A DNA stretch of 64,000 bases from JAFIEN01 sp051859505 (GTDB lineage Bacteria > Pseudomonadota > Alphaproteobacteria > Rhodobacterales > Rhodobacteraceae): positions 1 to 64,000 of the forward strand of contig JBHYFN010000002.1 of assembly GCA_051859505.1 (NCBI GenBank). Direction: 5' to 3'. The first letter of the stretch is position 1; every line of letters starts with the position of its first letter. The notes under the pieces are model-generated. The model was given only the letters and a program-made list of their open reading frames with translations. It did not search any database and had not been told where the DNA came from. Shown one piece after another: positions 52,706 through 60,786 of this stretch. A program made the position numbers and the translations under genes.

Positions 52706-52812
52706 CCGGGCGCGCAGCGGCAAATTTGGCCAAATTTGCCGCCCCCCGGCGGCCCCGCGCAAATTTGGCCAAATTTGCGCCGCCTCATCTCGAATGTCGC
52801 GCCCATGTCTGA
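52702..52812 (+). other. 36-codon ORF linking cobH and cobL (candidate leader peptide)
   Basis: Starts ATG 52702 overlapping the cobH stop (ATGA) and stops at 52812, eight bases past the cobL ATG. It reads through both palindromes, encoding the peptide ANLAKFA twice. It may couple translation of cobL to cobH, or may be chance. No protein family is recognised. Confidence 0.35.
52717..52780. repeat. Twin perfect palindromes with core GCAAATTTGGCCAAATTTGC
   Basis: Copy A (52717-52742) is a 26-base perfect palindrome and copy B (52757-52780) a 24-base one; both contain the same 20-base core. Their centres are 39 bases apart, and the copies can also pair with each other. They lie between cobH and cobL. 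AT-rich cores in about 70% GC sequence suggest a binding site or a small repeat family. Confidence 0.85.
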
Positions 52813-54007
52813 CCCCTGGCTGCATATCGTCGGCATCGGCGAGGATGGTCTCGACGGTCTTGTCCCCGCCACCCGTGCCATCGTCGAAAGCGCCGAGGTC
52901 ATCCTCGGTGGCGAGCGGCACCATATCCTGTCGGACCGTATCCAGGCGGAACGCATCGCCTGGCCCTCGCCTTTTGACGCGATGATCGACACGATCCGGG
53001 GCCTCAAGGGCCGCCGCGCCGTGGTGCTGGTGACGGGCGATCCCTTGTGGTTCTCGGTCGGCGCGCGGATCGGCCGCGCCATCCCGGCCGCCGAGATCGT
53101 CTATCACCCCCAGCTTTCCGCCTTCCAGCTGGCCGCCGCACGCATGGGCTGGAGCCTTGCCGATGTCGAAACCCTGACGGTCCACGGCCGCCCGGTCGAA
53201 CAGATGATCGCCTTCATCCAGCCCGATGCGCGGCTTCTGATTCTGACGACCGGCTCCGACACGCCCGCCCGCATCGCCCGGTTCCTGACCGACCGCGGCT
53301 TCGGCCAAAGCCGCCTGACGGTACTCGCGGCCATGGGCGGCCCGGACGAGGCGCGGATCGAAGGCCTGGCCGCGGGTTGGACCGAGACCGTGCCGGCCTT
53401 CAACACGCTGGCGGTCGAGTGCATCGCCTCGCCCGACGCCGCGCTTCTGCCGCGTGTGCCGGGGCTGGCGGACGCGCTGTTCCAGAGCGACGGGACGATG
53501 ACCAAGCAGGAGGTGCGGGCGGTGACGCTGGCGCGCCTCATGCCGATGCGGGGCGCGCTTTTGTGGGATGTGGGGACGGGCTGCGGCTCGGTCGCTATCG
53601 AATGGATGCGCGCCGCGCGCTATGCCCGCGCCATCGGGATCGAACCCCGCGACGACCGCCGCGCCATGGCCGCCGCCAATGCCCTCGCCCTCGGCGCGCC
53701 GCGTCTGGAACTGGTGGCCGGCGAGGCGCCGGGCGCGCTCGAGGGCCTGCCTGCGCCGGATGCGGTCTTCGTGGGCGGCGGGCTGTCCGAGGCGGTCTTC
53801 GCGCGGGCTTGGGAGGCGCTCCGGCCCTTGGGCCGCTTCGTGGCCAATGCCGTGACGCTCGAGACCGAGGCGGTGATGATCGCCTTGCGCGAGGCGCATG
53901 GCGGCGAACTGACCCGGCTTGCCGTGTCGCGGGCCGAGCCTGTGGGCCGGATGAGCGGCTGGCGGCCGATGATGCCCGTGACGCAGTGGAGCCTCGTGAA
54001 GCGATGA
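52805..54007 (+). CDS. cobL: Precorrin-6Y C5,15-methyltransferase (decarboxylating)
   Basis: 400-aa bifunctional enzyme, a fusion of CbiE and CbiT. The CbiE half (about residues 1-200) starts LHIVGIGEDGLDGL and has VLVTGDPLWFSVGARI. The CbiT half (about 215-400) has the SAM-binding LLWDVGTGCGSVAIEWMRAA and VFVGGGLS. It methylates C5 and C15 and removes the C12 acetate carboxyl. Start ATG 52805 (MSDPWLHIVG). The stop overlaps ATG 54004 of a 28-codon ORF before cobI. Confidence 0.95.
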   Translation: MSDPWLHIVGIGEDGLDGLVPATRAIVESAEVILGGERHHILSDRIQAERIAWPSPFDAMIDTIRGLKGRRAVVLVTGDPLWFSVGARIGRAIPAAEIVYHPQLSAFQLAAARMGWSLADVETLTVHGRPVEQMIAFIQPDARLLILTTGSDTPARIARFLTDRGFGQSRLTVLAAMGGPDEARIEGLAAGWTETVPAFNTLAVECIASPDAALLPRVPGLADALFQSDGTMTKQEVRAVTLARLMPMRGALLWDVGTGCGSVAIEWMRAARYARAIGIEPRDDRRAMAAANALALGAPRLELVAGEAPGALEGLPAPDAVFVGGGLSEAVFARAWEALRPLGRFVANAVTLETEAVMIALREAHGGELTRLAVSRAEPVGRMSGWRPMMPVTQWSLVKR

Positions 54008-54090
54008 CGGTGGACAGGGCGATCGGTGGCGCGGGCGCATGCCTTCGGCGGGAGGATTTGCGCCAAAGCGAAAGGGCAGTGTCAGCGTGA
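54004..54090 (+). CDS. 28-aa ORF between cobL and cobI (possible cobE remnant or coupling peptide)
   Basis: ATG 54004 overlaps the cobL stop by ATGA, and its own stop (54088-54090) overlaps the likely cobI start as GTGA. The predicted peptide is MTVDRAIGGAGACLRREDLR plus eight residues. In relatives a cobE gene can lie among these genes, and the position suits an eroded copy, but the peptide itself is not clearly CobE-like. It may simply keep ribosomes moving from cobL to cobI. Low certainty that it is a functional protein. Confidence 0.35.
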   Translation: MTVDRAIGGAGACLRREDLRQSERAVSA

Positions 54091-54788
54091 CGGGGGTTTT
54101 GCATGGCGTGGGCCTTGGCCCCGGGGCGCCGGACCTGATCACGCTGCGCGCGGCGCGGCTGATCGAGGGGGCGGCGGTCGTGGCCTATCCGGCGCTGGCC
54201 GGCGGCGCGAGCTTTGCCCGCGCCATCGCGGCGGAGCTGATTCCGGCGGGGGCGCGCGAGATCGTGATGGATGTGCCGATGACCGTGGCGCGGGGGCCGG
54301 CCCAGGCGGCCTATGACCGCGGCGCGGCCGAGATCGCGGCGGAACTGGAGGCCGGGCGGGATGTCGTCTGCCTCTGCGAGGGGGATCCGTTCTTCTACGG
54401 CTCGTTCATGTATCTGTTTTCACGCCTTTCGCCCCGGTTCCGGGTCGAGGTCGTGCCCGGCGTCACCTCGCTGACCGCCTGTGCCGCGCGGGCAGGCCGG
54501 CCGCTGGTGGCGCGCAACGAGGTCTTGACCGTGCTGCCCGGGCCGCTGGAGGACGCCGCGCTTGAGGCGCGGATCGGGGCGTCGGAGGCGGTGGTCATCA
54601 TGAAGGTGGGGCGGCATCTGCCACGCCTGCGGACGCTGCTGGGACGGCTTGGACTGCTCGACCGGGCTGTCTATGTCGAACGCGCGAGCCTGCCGGAAGA
54701 GCGGGTGATGCCTCTGGCCGAGGCGCCCGAGGCGGCGCCCTATTTCTCGATGATCCTTGTGACGAAAGGGGCCGATCCGTGGCTGTGA
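54087..54788 (+). CDS. cobI: Precorrin-2 C20-methyltransferase
   Basis: 233-aa SAM-dependent tetrapyrrole methylase. Seen: LHGVGLGPGAPDLITLRAARLI (GxGxG, about residues 5-26), CLCEGDPFFYGSFMYLF (about 107-123), VEVVPGVTSLTACAARAG and LPGPLEDAALEARI. It adds the C20 methyl to precorrin-2. GTG 54087 gives the family N-terminus; an ATG at 54039 would add 16 unrelated residues. It overlaps the following gene by ten bases. Confidence 0.93.
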   Translation: MTGVLHGVGLGPGAPDLITLRAARLIEGAAVVAYPALAGGASFARAIAAELIPAGAREIVMDVPMTVARGPAQAAYDRGAAEIAAELEAGRDVVCLCEGDPFFYGSFMYLFSRLSPRFRVEVVPGVTSLTACAARAGRPLVARNEVLTVLPGPLEDAALEARIGASEAVVIMKVGRHLPRLRTLLGRLGLLDRAVYVERASLPEERVMPLAEAPEAAPYFSMILVTKGADPWL

Positions 54789-56596
54789 CACCTGTTGTTC
54801 TGGCGCTGTCCGCCTCGGGCGAGGGGGTGGCCGGGCGGATCGCGGCGGCCTTGGGGGCAAAGGTCCACGGGCGGAGGGGGCGGGTCGCGCGGGCCGATGC
54901 GTTGTTCGACAATGCGCTGGATCATGCGCGCGACCTCTTTGCCGCAGGGGTGCCGGTTGTGGGGGTCTGTGCCAGCGGGATCCTGATCCGGGCGGTGGCA
55001 CCCTTGCTTGCCGACAAGCGGGCCGAGCCGCCGGTGATCTCGGTCAGCGATGACGGGCGGGTCGTGGTGCCGCTTCTAGGCGGGCATCGGGGCGCGAACC
55101 GGCTGGCGCGGGTCGTGGCCGAGGCGCTGGGCGGCGTGGCGGCGGTCACGACGGCGGGGGATGTGGCGCTGGGCGTGGCGCTGGACGAGCCGCCGCCGGG
55201 ATGGCGGCTGGCGAACCCGGAGGCCGCGAAAGGCGCGATGGCGGCCCTTCTGGCGGGTGGCGGGGCGAGGGTCCTGGGCGCGGGTGCGGACTGGCTGGCG
55301 GACTTGCCCGAAGGTGATGCAGTGACAATCCACTGCGGTATCGCGCCGGTGGCCCTGCAGGGCGATGACCTGCATTTCGCGCCCCAGCGGGTGACGCTGG
55401 GCGTGGGCTGCGCGCGGGGCTGCGCGACGGAGGAGCTCGACGCGCTGGTCCGCGCGGCACTGGACGAGGCGGGGGTGGCCGAGGCGGCGGTGCAATCCGT
55501 CTCGACCCTTGACCTCAAGGCCGACGAGCCTGCCGTGATCGCGCTGGCCGCCCGTTTGGGCGTGCCGCTGCGGCTGTTCACCGCGGCGGAGCTTGAGGCC
55601 GAGGCGGGGCGGTTGGCGACCCCGTCGGAGGTGGTTTTCGCCGAGGTGGGCTGCCATGGCGTCTCCGAAGGGGCAGCACTTGCGCAGGCGGGGCCTGAGG
55701 CCGCGCTGCACCTGCCCAAGCGCAAGAGCGCCAATGCGACCTGCGCGCTGGCCATGGCCCCCGAGCCGCTGACCGGCCTGCGGGGCCGCGCGCGGGGGCG
55801 GCTCTCGGTCGTGGGGATCGGGCCGGGGCAGGGGGTGTGGCGGACGCCCGAAGCCTCGCGCCTGATTGCCGAGGCCGAAGAGCTGGTGGGCTATGGCCTT
55901 TACATCGACCTTCTCGGGCCGCTGGCCGCCGGCAAGCCGCGCGCCGATTTCCCTTTGGGCGGCGAGGAAGACCGCTGCCGCTATGCGCTCGAGCGCGCGG
56001 GCGAGGGGCGGAATGTGGCGCTGGTCTGTTCGGGGGATGCGGGCATCTATGCGATGGGGGCGCTGGTCTTCGAACTGCTCGACCGGGCCGAGGATCAGGG
56101 CGGGGTGTCGGATGCCGCCCGCCGCGCGGAAGTGGTCTGCGCCCCCGGTGTCAGCGCGCTGCAGGGGGCGGCGGCACGGGCGGGGGCGCCGCTCGGGCAT
56201 GATTTCTGCGCCATTTCGCTGTCGGACCTGCTGACCCCGCGCGACGACATCCTGCGCCGTATCCGGGCGGCGGCTGAAGGGGATTTCGTCATCGCCTTCT
56301 ACAATCCGGTCAGCCTGCGGCGGCGCACCCTTCTGGCCGAGGCGCGCGACATCCTTCTGCGCCACCGGCCCGGTGACACGCCGGTGATGCTGGCCAGCAA
56401 CCTTGGCCGCCCTGAGGAGCATCTGCGCTATCGCCGGCTGGATGCGCTTGAGGTGGACGAGGTCGACATGCTGACCGTCGTGCTGGTGGGGTCAAGCCAG
56501 TCGCGGCTGGCCATGCTGGGCGAGGGGGCGCGGATGTACACGCCGCGCGGCTATGCGCGGCGGATTGATGGCGATCTGGCGGGGGAACGGGGATGA
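54779..56596 (+). CDS. cobJ: CbiG-CobJ fusion: cobalt-precorrin 5A hydrolase / precorrin-3B C17-methyltransferase
   Basis: 605-aa fusion. Residues about 1-325 are CbiG: N-terminal domain with VVGVCASGILIRAVAPLL and VPLLGGHRGANRLARVVAE, then the C-terminal (CobE-like) domain LGVGCARGCATEELDALVRAAL and SAALAQAG-type end read as SEGAALAQAGPEAALHLPKRK. Residues about 342-605 are CobJ: LSVVGIGPGQGVWRTPEASRLI, YGLYIDLLG, LVCSGDAGIYAMGALVFEL, CAPGVSALQGAAARAGAPLGHDFCAISLSDLLTP and FYNPVSLRRR. One protein thus links C17 methylation with ring contraction and the C1-extrusion hydrolase of the cobalt-early route. GTG start at 54779. Confidence 0.94.
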   Translation: MAVTPVVLALSASGEGVAGRIAAALGAKVHGRRGRVARADALFDNALDHARDLFAAGVPVVGVCASGILIRAVAPLLADKRAEPPVISVSDDGRVVVPLLGGHRGANRLARVVAEALGGVAAVTTAGDVALGVALDEPPPGWRLANPEAAKGAMAALLAGGGARVLGAGADWLADLPEGDAVTIHCGIAPVALQGDDLHFAPQRVTLGVGCARGCATEELDALVRAALDEAGVAEAAVQSVSTLDLKADEPAVIALAARLGVPLRLFTAAELEAEAGRLATPSEVVFAEVGCHGVSEGAALAQAGPEAALHLPKRKSANATCALAMAPEPLTGLRGRARGRLSVVGIGPGQGVWRTPEASRLIAEAEELVGYGLYIDLLGPLAAGKPRADFPLGGEEDRCRYALERAGEGRNVALVCSGDAGIYAMGALVFELLDRAEDQGGVSDAARRAEVVCAPGVSALQGAAARAGAPLGHDFCAISLSDLLTPRDDILRRIRAAAEGDFVIAFYNPVSLRRRTLLAEARDILLRHRPGDTPVMLASNLGRPEEHLRYRRLDALEVDEVDMLTVVLVGSSQSRLAMLGEGARMYTPRGYARRIDGDLAGERG

Positions 56597-57360
56597 CGGT
56601 CTATTTCATCGGCGCGGGGCCGGGTGATCCGGAACTGCTGACGCTGAAGGGCGCGCGGCTGATCGCGGCCTGTCCGGTCTGCCTTTATGCCGGTTCGCTG
56701 GTGCCCGAGGCGGTGGTGGCCGGTGCGCCCGAAGGCGCGCGGGTGCTGGACACGGCACCGATGACGCTGGACGAGACCCATGCCGAGATCATGGCGGCCC
56801 ATGCCAAGGGGCAGGACGTGGCCCGCGTGCATTCGGGCGACCCCTCGCTTTACGGCGCGATCGCCGAGCAGATCCGGCGGCTCAAGGCCGACGGCATCCC
56901 CTACGAGATCGTCCCGGGCGTGCCGGCCTATGTGGCGGCGGCGGCGGCCCTTGGGCAGGAGCTGACGATTCCCGAAGTGGCGCAAAGCCTGATCCTGACT
57001 CGGATGAGCATGAAATCGACCGCCATGCCCGCGGGCGAGACGCTGGAGAACTTCGCCCGAAGCGGCACGACGCTGGCCATCCACCTGGGCATCCGTGCCC
57101 TGCGCGAGATCGAGCGGCAACTGGCCCCGCATTACGGGGCCGATTGCCCCGTAGCCGTGGTCTATCGCGTGGGTTGGCCGGACCAGCTGATCCTGCGCGG
57201 CACGCTGTCCGACATCCACGCCAAGGTGCGCGAGGCCAAGATCACGCGGACGGCGCTGATCCTTGTCGGTCCGGCGCTGGCCGATTCGCACGGCTTCCCG
57301 GACAGCGCGCTTTACGACGCGAGCCGCCCGCATGTGTTGCGGCCCCGCGTCAGCCGATGA
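56593..57360 (+). CDS. cobM: Precorrin-4 C11-methyltransferase
   Basis: 255-aa SAM-dependent methylase. Seen: VYFIGAGPGDPELLTLKGARLI (about residues 2-23), CLYAGSLVPEAVV, VARVHSGDPSLYGAIAEQIRRL (about 76-97), IVPGVPAYVAAAAALGQELTIPEVAQSLILTR, and VYRVGWPDQLILRGTL. It adds the C11 methyl. The start overlaps the CbiG-CobJ stop by four bases. Last gene of the plus-strand cobalamin run; no clear terminator follows before the next gene at 57462. Confidence 0.95.
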   Translation: MTVYFIGAGPGDPELLTLKGARLIAACPVCLYAGSLVPEAVVAGAPEGARVLDTAPMTLDETHAEIMAAHAKGQDVARVHSGDPSLYGAIAEQIRRLKADGIPYEIVPGVPAYVAAAAALGQELTIPEVAQSLILTRMSMKSTAMPAGETLENFARSGTTLAIHLGIRALREIERQLAPHYGADCPVAVVYRVGWPDQLILRGTLSDIHAKVREAKITRTALILVGPALADSHGFPDSALYDASRPHVLRPRVSR

Positions 57361-57461
57361 ATATATCGTGATTTCAGCGGTTTATTCTGCGTTGCGGCAT
57401 CAGCCTTAACTTGATTTTCGTACAATTCGACCCAACCTCTCGGATAAGTGAGGAGGCTGCC

Positions 57462-57815
57462 ATGTCGGAATTTCTGCCTGAGGCTGTCCGCAAGGGGCTG
57501 GAAGATGCCCGACTGGCGTTGTTGCGCCGGTCGTCGCGGCTATGCATCCATGATGGCGACAGGATCCACCGGATCCTGCGGCTGTGGGACGGGGGCTTCT
57601 CGCTCGAGGCGAAGGATGCGCCCTGGCTGCGCGGGCATGTCGATCTGTATGACGGCAGCCGGCATATCTACAAATGCCTGGTGCTGCACTCCCACGAAGA
57701 CGGGGGCGAGCGGATCTATGAATTCAAGTGGAACACCGCCGTGGCCGACCGCGCCGCCGCCGACTTTGTTCAGAAGGACGAACCGCCCAAGGCGCTGATC
57801 CCGCGGCTGCTTTAG
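57462..57815 (+). CDS. Uncharacterised small soluble protein
   Basis: 117-aa protein not assigned to a family. An N-terminal helix (about residues 6-27) is followed by a beta-rich body, SSRLCIHDGDRIHRILRLWDGGFSLEAKDAPWLRGHVDLYDGSRHIYKCLVL, with a conserved-looking GHVDLYDG, and an acidic/aromatic tail. No signal or membrane segment. The start is supported by GAGGAGG six bases upstream. It converges on the MalY gene with three bases between stops. The 101 bases before it are AT-richer than average and probably hold its promoter. Confidence 0.68.
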   Translation: MSEFLPEAVRKGLEDARLALLRRSSRLCIHDGDRIHRILRLWDGGFSLEAKDAPWLRGHVDLYDGSRHIYKCLVLHSHEDGGERIYEFKWNTAVADRAAADFVQKDEPPKALIPRLL

Positions 57816-57818
57816 CCT

Positions 57819-58988
57819 TTACTGCAGATCGGCGAAGGCGGCCTGAAGGCGGGCGACCGCCTCGGCCACCTGCGCGCGGGGGGCGGCGATGTTGAACCGG
57901 GCATGACCCTCGCCGCCCGTGCCGAAGACCGGACCAAGGTTGACGGCGATGCGGGCCTCGTCCTGGATCCGGCGCGCGATCTCGGCATCGTCCATGCCCG
58001 TCGCGCGGAAATCGACCCAGGCAAGATAGGTGGCCTGCAGGGGCATGGAGCGGACGCCGGGGATCGCCTGCACGCCCTCGTCGAACAGGCGCCGGTTCCC
58101 GTCGAGATAGGCGCAAAGCGCGTCCACCCAGGCCGCCCCTTCGGGTGAATAGGCGGCCGTTGCCATCTGCATCCCGAAGGCATTGGGCGAGATGCCCAGC
58201 GCCGCCATGCGACCGGCAAAGGGCGCGCGGAGCGCTTCGTCGGGGATGATGACATTGCCGGTATGGGCGCCTGCGATGTTGAAGGTCTTGGTCGTCGAGG
58301 TCATCATGATGAGCCGGTCGGCCACGCCCTCGATCCGCGTCATCGGGATATGGGTCTGGCCGGGCATGGTCAGATCATGATGGATCTCGTCCGAGACGAG
58401 GATCAGGTCGTGGCGGCGGGCGAATTCGGCCAGGCCTTCAAGCTCTGTCTTCGTCCAGACCTGCCCGCCGGGGTTCTGCGGCGAACAGAGGATCACCATC
58501 CGCTCGCGCCCCGTCATCTGGGCGTCATAGGCGTCGAAATCGAAACTGTAGCGCCCGTCCTGCAGTGCAAGCGGGCATTCCACCACCGCGCGGCCGGCGG
58601 CGCGGATCACGCGGGCGAAGGCGTGATAGACCGGGGTGAACAGCACCACACCGTCGCCCGGCGCGGTATAGGCATCGACGCAAAGCCCGGTCCCGTTGAC
58701 AAGGCCATGCGTGGTGAACACCCCGTCGCGCGGCACCTCCCAGCCGTGGCGCGTCCGCATCCACCAGCCGATCGCGTCGAGATAGGCCCGGTCATCGCCG
58801 AAATAGCCGTAGACGCCATGCGCCACCATCCGGCGCAGCGCCTCTTGCACGCAATCGGGGGCGGGGAACTCCATATCGGCGACCCACATTGCAAGGCCTC
58901 CTTCGGCGGGCACACCGCAAAAGGCCTCCATCATGTCCCATTTCACGCAATGGGTGCCCAGACGGTCCGGGGTCGCGTCAAAAGTCAT
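57819..58988 (-). CDS. patB: MalY/PatB-type cystathionine beta-lyase (aminotransferase fold)
   Basis: 389-aa PLP enzyme of the MalY/PatB group. Seen: DRLGTHCVKWDMM at the start, LAMWVADMEFPAPDCVQEAL (about residues 33-52), YGYFGD, the Schiff-base Lys in MMTSTTKTFNIAGAHTGNVII, ILCSPQNPGGQVWT and LVSDEIHHDLTMPG. It splits C-S bonds of cystathionine or cysteine conjugates, giving pyruvate, ammonia and a thiol. Start ATG 58988 (MTFDATPDRL) was chosen over two upstream ATGs. The 237-base divergent region toward def holds no recognised element. Confidence 0.9.
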   Translation of the reverse strand: MTFDATPDRLGTHCVKWDMMEAFCGVPAEGGLAMWVADMEFPAPDCVQEALRRMVAHGVYGYFGDDRAYLDAIGWWMRTRHGWEVPRDGVFTTHGLVNGTGLCVDAYTAPGDGVVLFTPVYHAFARVIRAAGRAVVECPLALQDGRYSFDFDAYDAQMTGRERMVILCSPQNPGGQVWTKTELEGLAEFARRHDLILVSDEIHHDLTMPGQTHIPMTRIEGVADRLIMMTSTTKTFNIAGAHTGNVIIPDEALRAPFAGRMAALGISPNAFGMQMATAAYSPEGAAWVDALCAYLDGNRRLFDEGVQAIPGVRSMPLQATYLAWVDFRATGMDDAEIARRIQDEARIAVNLGPVFGTGGEGHARFNIAAPRAQVAEAVARLQAAFADLQ

Positions 58989-59225
58989 GCGGTGCCATCC
59001 TTCACGAAGCTGCCGTTGCATCCTGTGATCGCCATGCGGCCCTTGCGGGCGCTGCACGTTCTGCCGTTGTCATGCGAATTCAGGGGGTTCGGGCGGTGTC
59101 AGCGTCGGGGGACTGTCTCACTCTGCCGTGCTGTGGTCAATCGCGATCCGCCGCCTGCCGCGCTGCCCCTCCGGTCCGGCCAAGCCGGTGTTGCAAGGGC
59201 CCGCCCGCTCGCCTAAATCGCGGTC

Positions 59226-59774
59226 ATGACCCTGCGCCCCATCCTGATCCATCCCGATCCGCGCCTCAAGACCGTCTGCAAGCCGGTCGAGGGGATCACC
59301 GATGATATCCGCCGGCTGGCCGATGACATGCTCGAGACGATGTATGACGCGCCCGGCATCGGCCTTGCCGCGCCGCAGGTGGGGGTGATGTCGCGGCTTC
59401 TGGTCATGGATTGCGTCAAGGAAGAGGATGCCCCGCCCCGGCCCATGGTCCTGATCAATCCCGAGGTTCTCTGGTCCTCGGACGAGAGGACGGTCTATGA
59501 AGAGGGCTGTCTTTCGATCCCCGAGCAATATGCCGATGTGGAACGGCCCGCCGAAGTGACCGTGCGCTGGACCGGGCTGGACGGGCAGGTTCAGGAAGAG
59601 CGGTTCTCGGGCCTTTGGGCCACCTGCGTCCAGCACGAGATCGACCATCTGAACGGCAAGCTGTTCATCGACTTCCTGGGCCCGATCAAGCGGCAGATGA
59701 TCACGCGCAAGATGGAAAAGCTCAAGCGCGACAGGGCCCGGTCGGGCGGCGCGCGGGCCGGCGCGCGGGGCTGA
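59226..59774 (+). CDS. def: Peptide deformylase (canonical)
   Basis: 182-aa Fe(II) or Zn(II) hydrolase that removes the formyl group from nascent N-formylmethionine. All three motifs are intact: GIGLAAPQ (44-51), EEGCLSIP with the metal Cys95, and QHEIDHLNG with His137, catalytic Glu138 and His141. A basic C-terminal tail (KRDRARSGGARAGARG) could help ribosome binding. First of three tandem paralogues followed by fmt. A GTG-started second copy begins four bases after its stop. Confidence 0.97.
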   Translation: MTLRPILIHPDPRLKTVCKPVEGITDDIRRLADDMLETMYDAPGIGLAAPQVGVMSRLLVMDCVKEEDAPPRPMVLINPEVLWSSDERTVYEEGCLSIPEQYADVERPAEVTVRWTGLDGQVQEERFSGLWATCVQHEIDHLNGKLFIDFLGPIKRQMITRKMEKLKRDRARSGGARAGARG

Positions 59775-59778
59775 GGCG

Positions 59779-60252
59779 GTGGCGCTCCTGCCGATCCTGC
59801 TGCATCCCGATCCGGTACTGCGGGCCGTGGCGCAAGGGGTCGAGCGGTTCGACGAAGCGCTGGCCCAGCTGGTCGAGGACATGTTCGACACGATGTATGC
59901 CGCGCCGGGCCGGGGGCTGGCCGCGCCGCAGATTGGCCGGTCGATCCGGCTGTTCGTGATGGATGTGGCCTGGAAAGAGGCCGCGCCCGAGCCGCGGGTC
60001 TTCGTCAACCCCGAGGTGACGGCCCTCGAAGAGGCGCCCGTGACCGGGATCGAAGGGTGCCTCTCGATCCCCGGGCGGGTCAGCCATGTGCCCCGCGCGC
60101 CCGTGGTGAGGGTGCGCTGGCAGGATCAGGCGGGAACGGCGCACGAGGCGCAGTTCGAGGGGATGGCCGCGATCTGCATCCAGCATGAGGCGGATCACCT
60201 TGACGGCGTGCTCTGCATCGACCGCGAGGTTGCGCCGCCGGAGGCGCCATGA
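59779..60252 (+). CDS. Peptide deformylase paralogue 2
   Basis: 157-aa deformylase from GTG 59779. The motifs are complete: GRGLAAPQ (44-51, Arg at the variable position), EGCLSIPG with Cys94, and QHEADHLDG with His136, Glu137 and His140, so activity is expected. It lacks the basic tail of the first copy. It ends by ATGA overlap with the third copy. It may act on different N-termini or in other conditions. Confidence 0.93.
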   Translation: MALLPILLHPDPVLRAVAQGVERFDEALAQLVEDMFDTMYAAPGRGLAAPQIGRSIRLFVMDVAWKEAAPEPRVFVNPEVTALEEAPVTGIEGCLSIPGRVSHVPRAPVVRVRWQDQAGTAHEAQFEGMAAICIQHEADHLDGVLCIDREVAPPEAP

Positions 60253-60743
60253 CGCGGCCCTTCATCCCCTGGCCGGATCCGCGGCTGCGCAGCCCGGCGC
60301 AGCCGGTCACCGAGATCACCGACGAGGTCCGGAACCTCTGGGACGACATGATCGCCGCGATGGAGGCGATGCCGGGCGTCGGTCTGGCCGCCGTGCAGCT
60401 TGGCGTGCCGCTGGCGCTGGCCGTGGTCGATGCCAGCACGCGGCGCGGACAGGCGGTGCGCATGGCCAATCCCGAGGTTCTGCACGCCAGCATCGAGCTG
60501 CGCGACCACGAGGAAGCCTCGCCCAACCTGCCGGGCGTCAGCGCGGTGATCCGCCGGCCTCGGGCGGTGACGGTCCGGTTCCTCAATCCCGAGGGCGCCC
60601 TCGAAGAGCGCGATTTCGTGGGGCTTTGGGCCACCAGCGTGCAACATCAGATCGACCATCTGGCCGGGCGGATGTATTTCGACCGCCTCGGCTGGGTAAA
60701 GCGCGACATGCTGTTGCGCCGGGCGCGCAAGCTGGCGGGCTGA
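60249..60743 (+). CDS. Degenerate peptide deformylase-like protein (paralogue 3)
   Basis: 164-aa member of the deformylase fold that has lost catalytic residues. Motif 1 reads GVGLAAVQ (43-50, Pro to Val). Motif 2 reads EEASPNLPG, with Ser91 where the metal-binding Cys should be. Motif 3 reads QHQIDHLAG, with Gln134 instead of the catalytic Glu. The fold length and flanking similarity (FVGLWATSVQHQ) are preserved and the frame is clean, so it is a maintained pseudo-enzyme rather than debris. A role in ribosome binding or regulation of Def is possible but unproven. Confidence 0.9.
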   Translation: MTRPFIPWPDPRLRSPAQPVTEITDEVRNLWDDMIAAMEAMPGVGLAAVQLGVPLALAVVDASTRRGQAVRMANPEVLHASIELRDHEEASPNLPGVSAVIRRPRAVTVRFLNPEGALEERDFVGLWATSVQHQIDHLAGRMYFDRLGWVKRDMLLRRARKLAG

Positions 60744-60786
60744 GGGGGACGCGGGCAGGTGCCCGGGGAAAGGGCAGGGTGCGGCG

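Noticed and set aside
59226..60743. Three def copies as an assembly or recent duplication artefact
   Set aside because: The three proteins differ widely in length and sequence, including at active-site residues, so the duplication is old.
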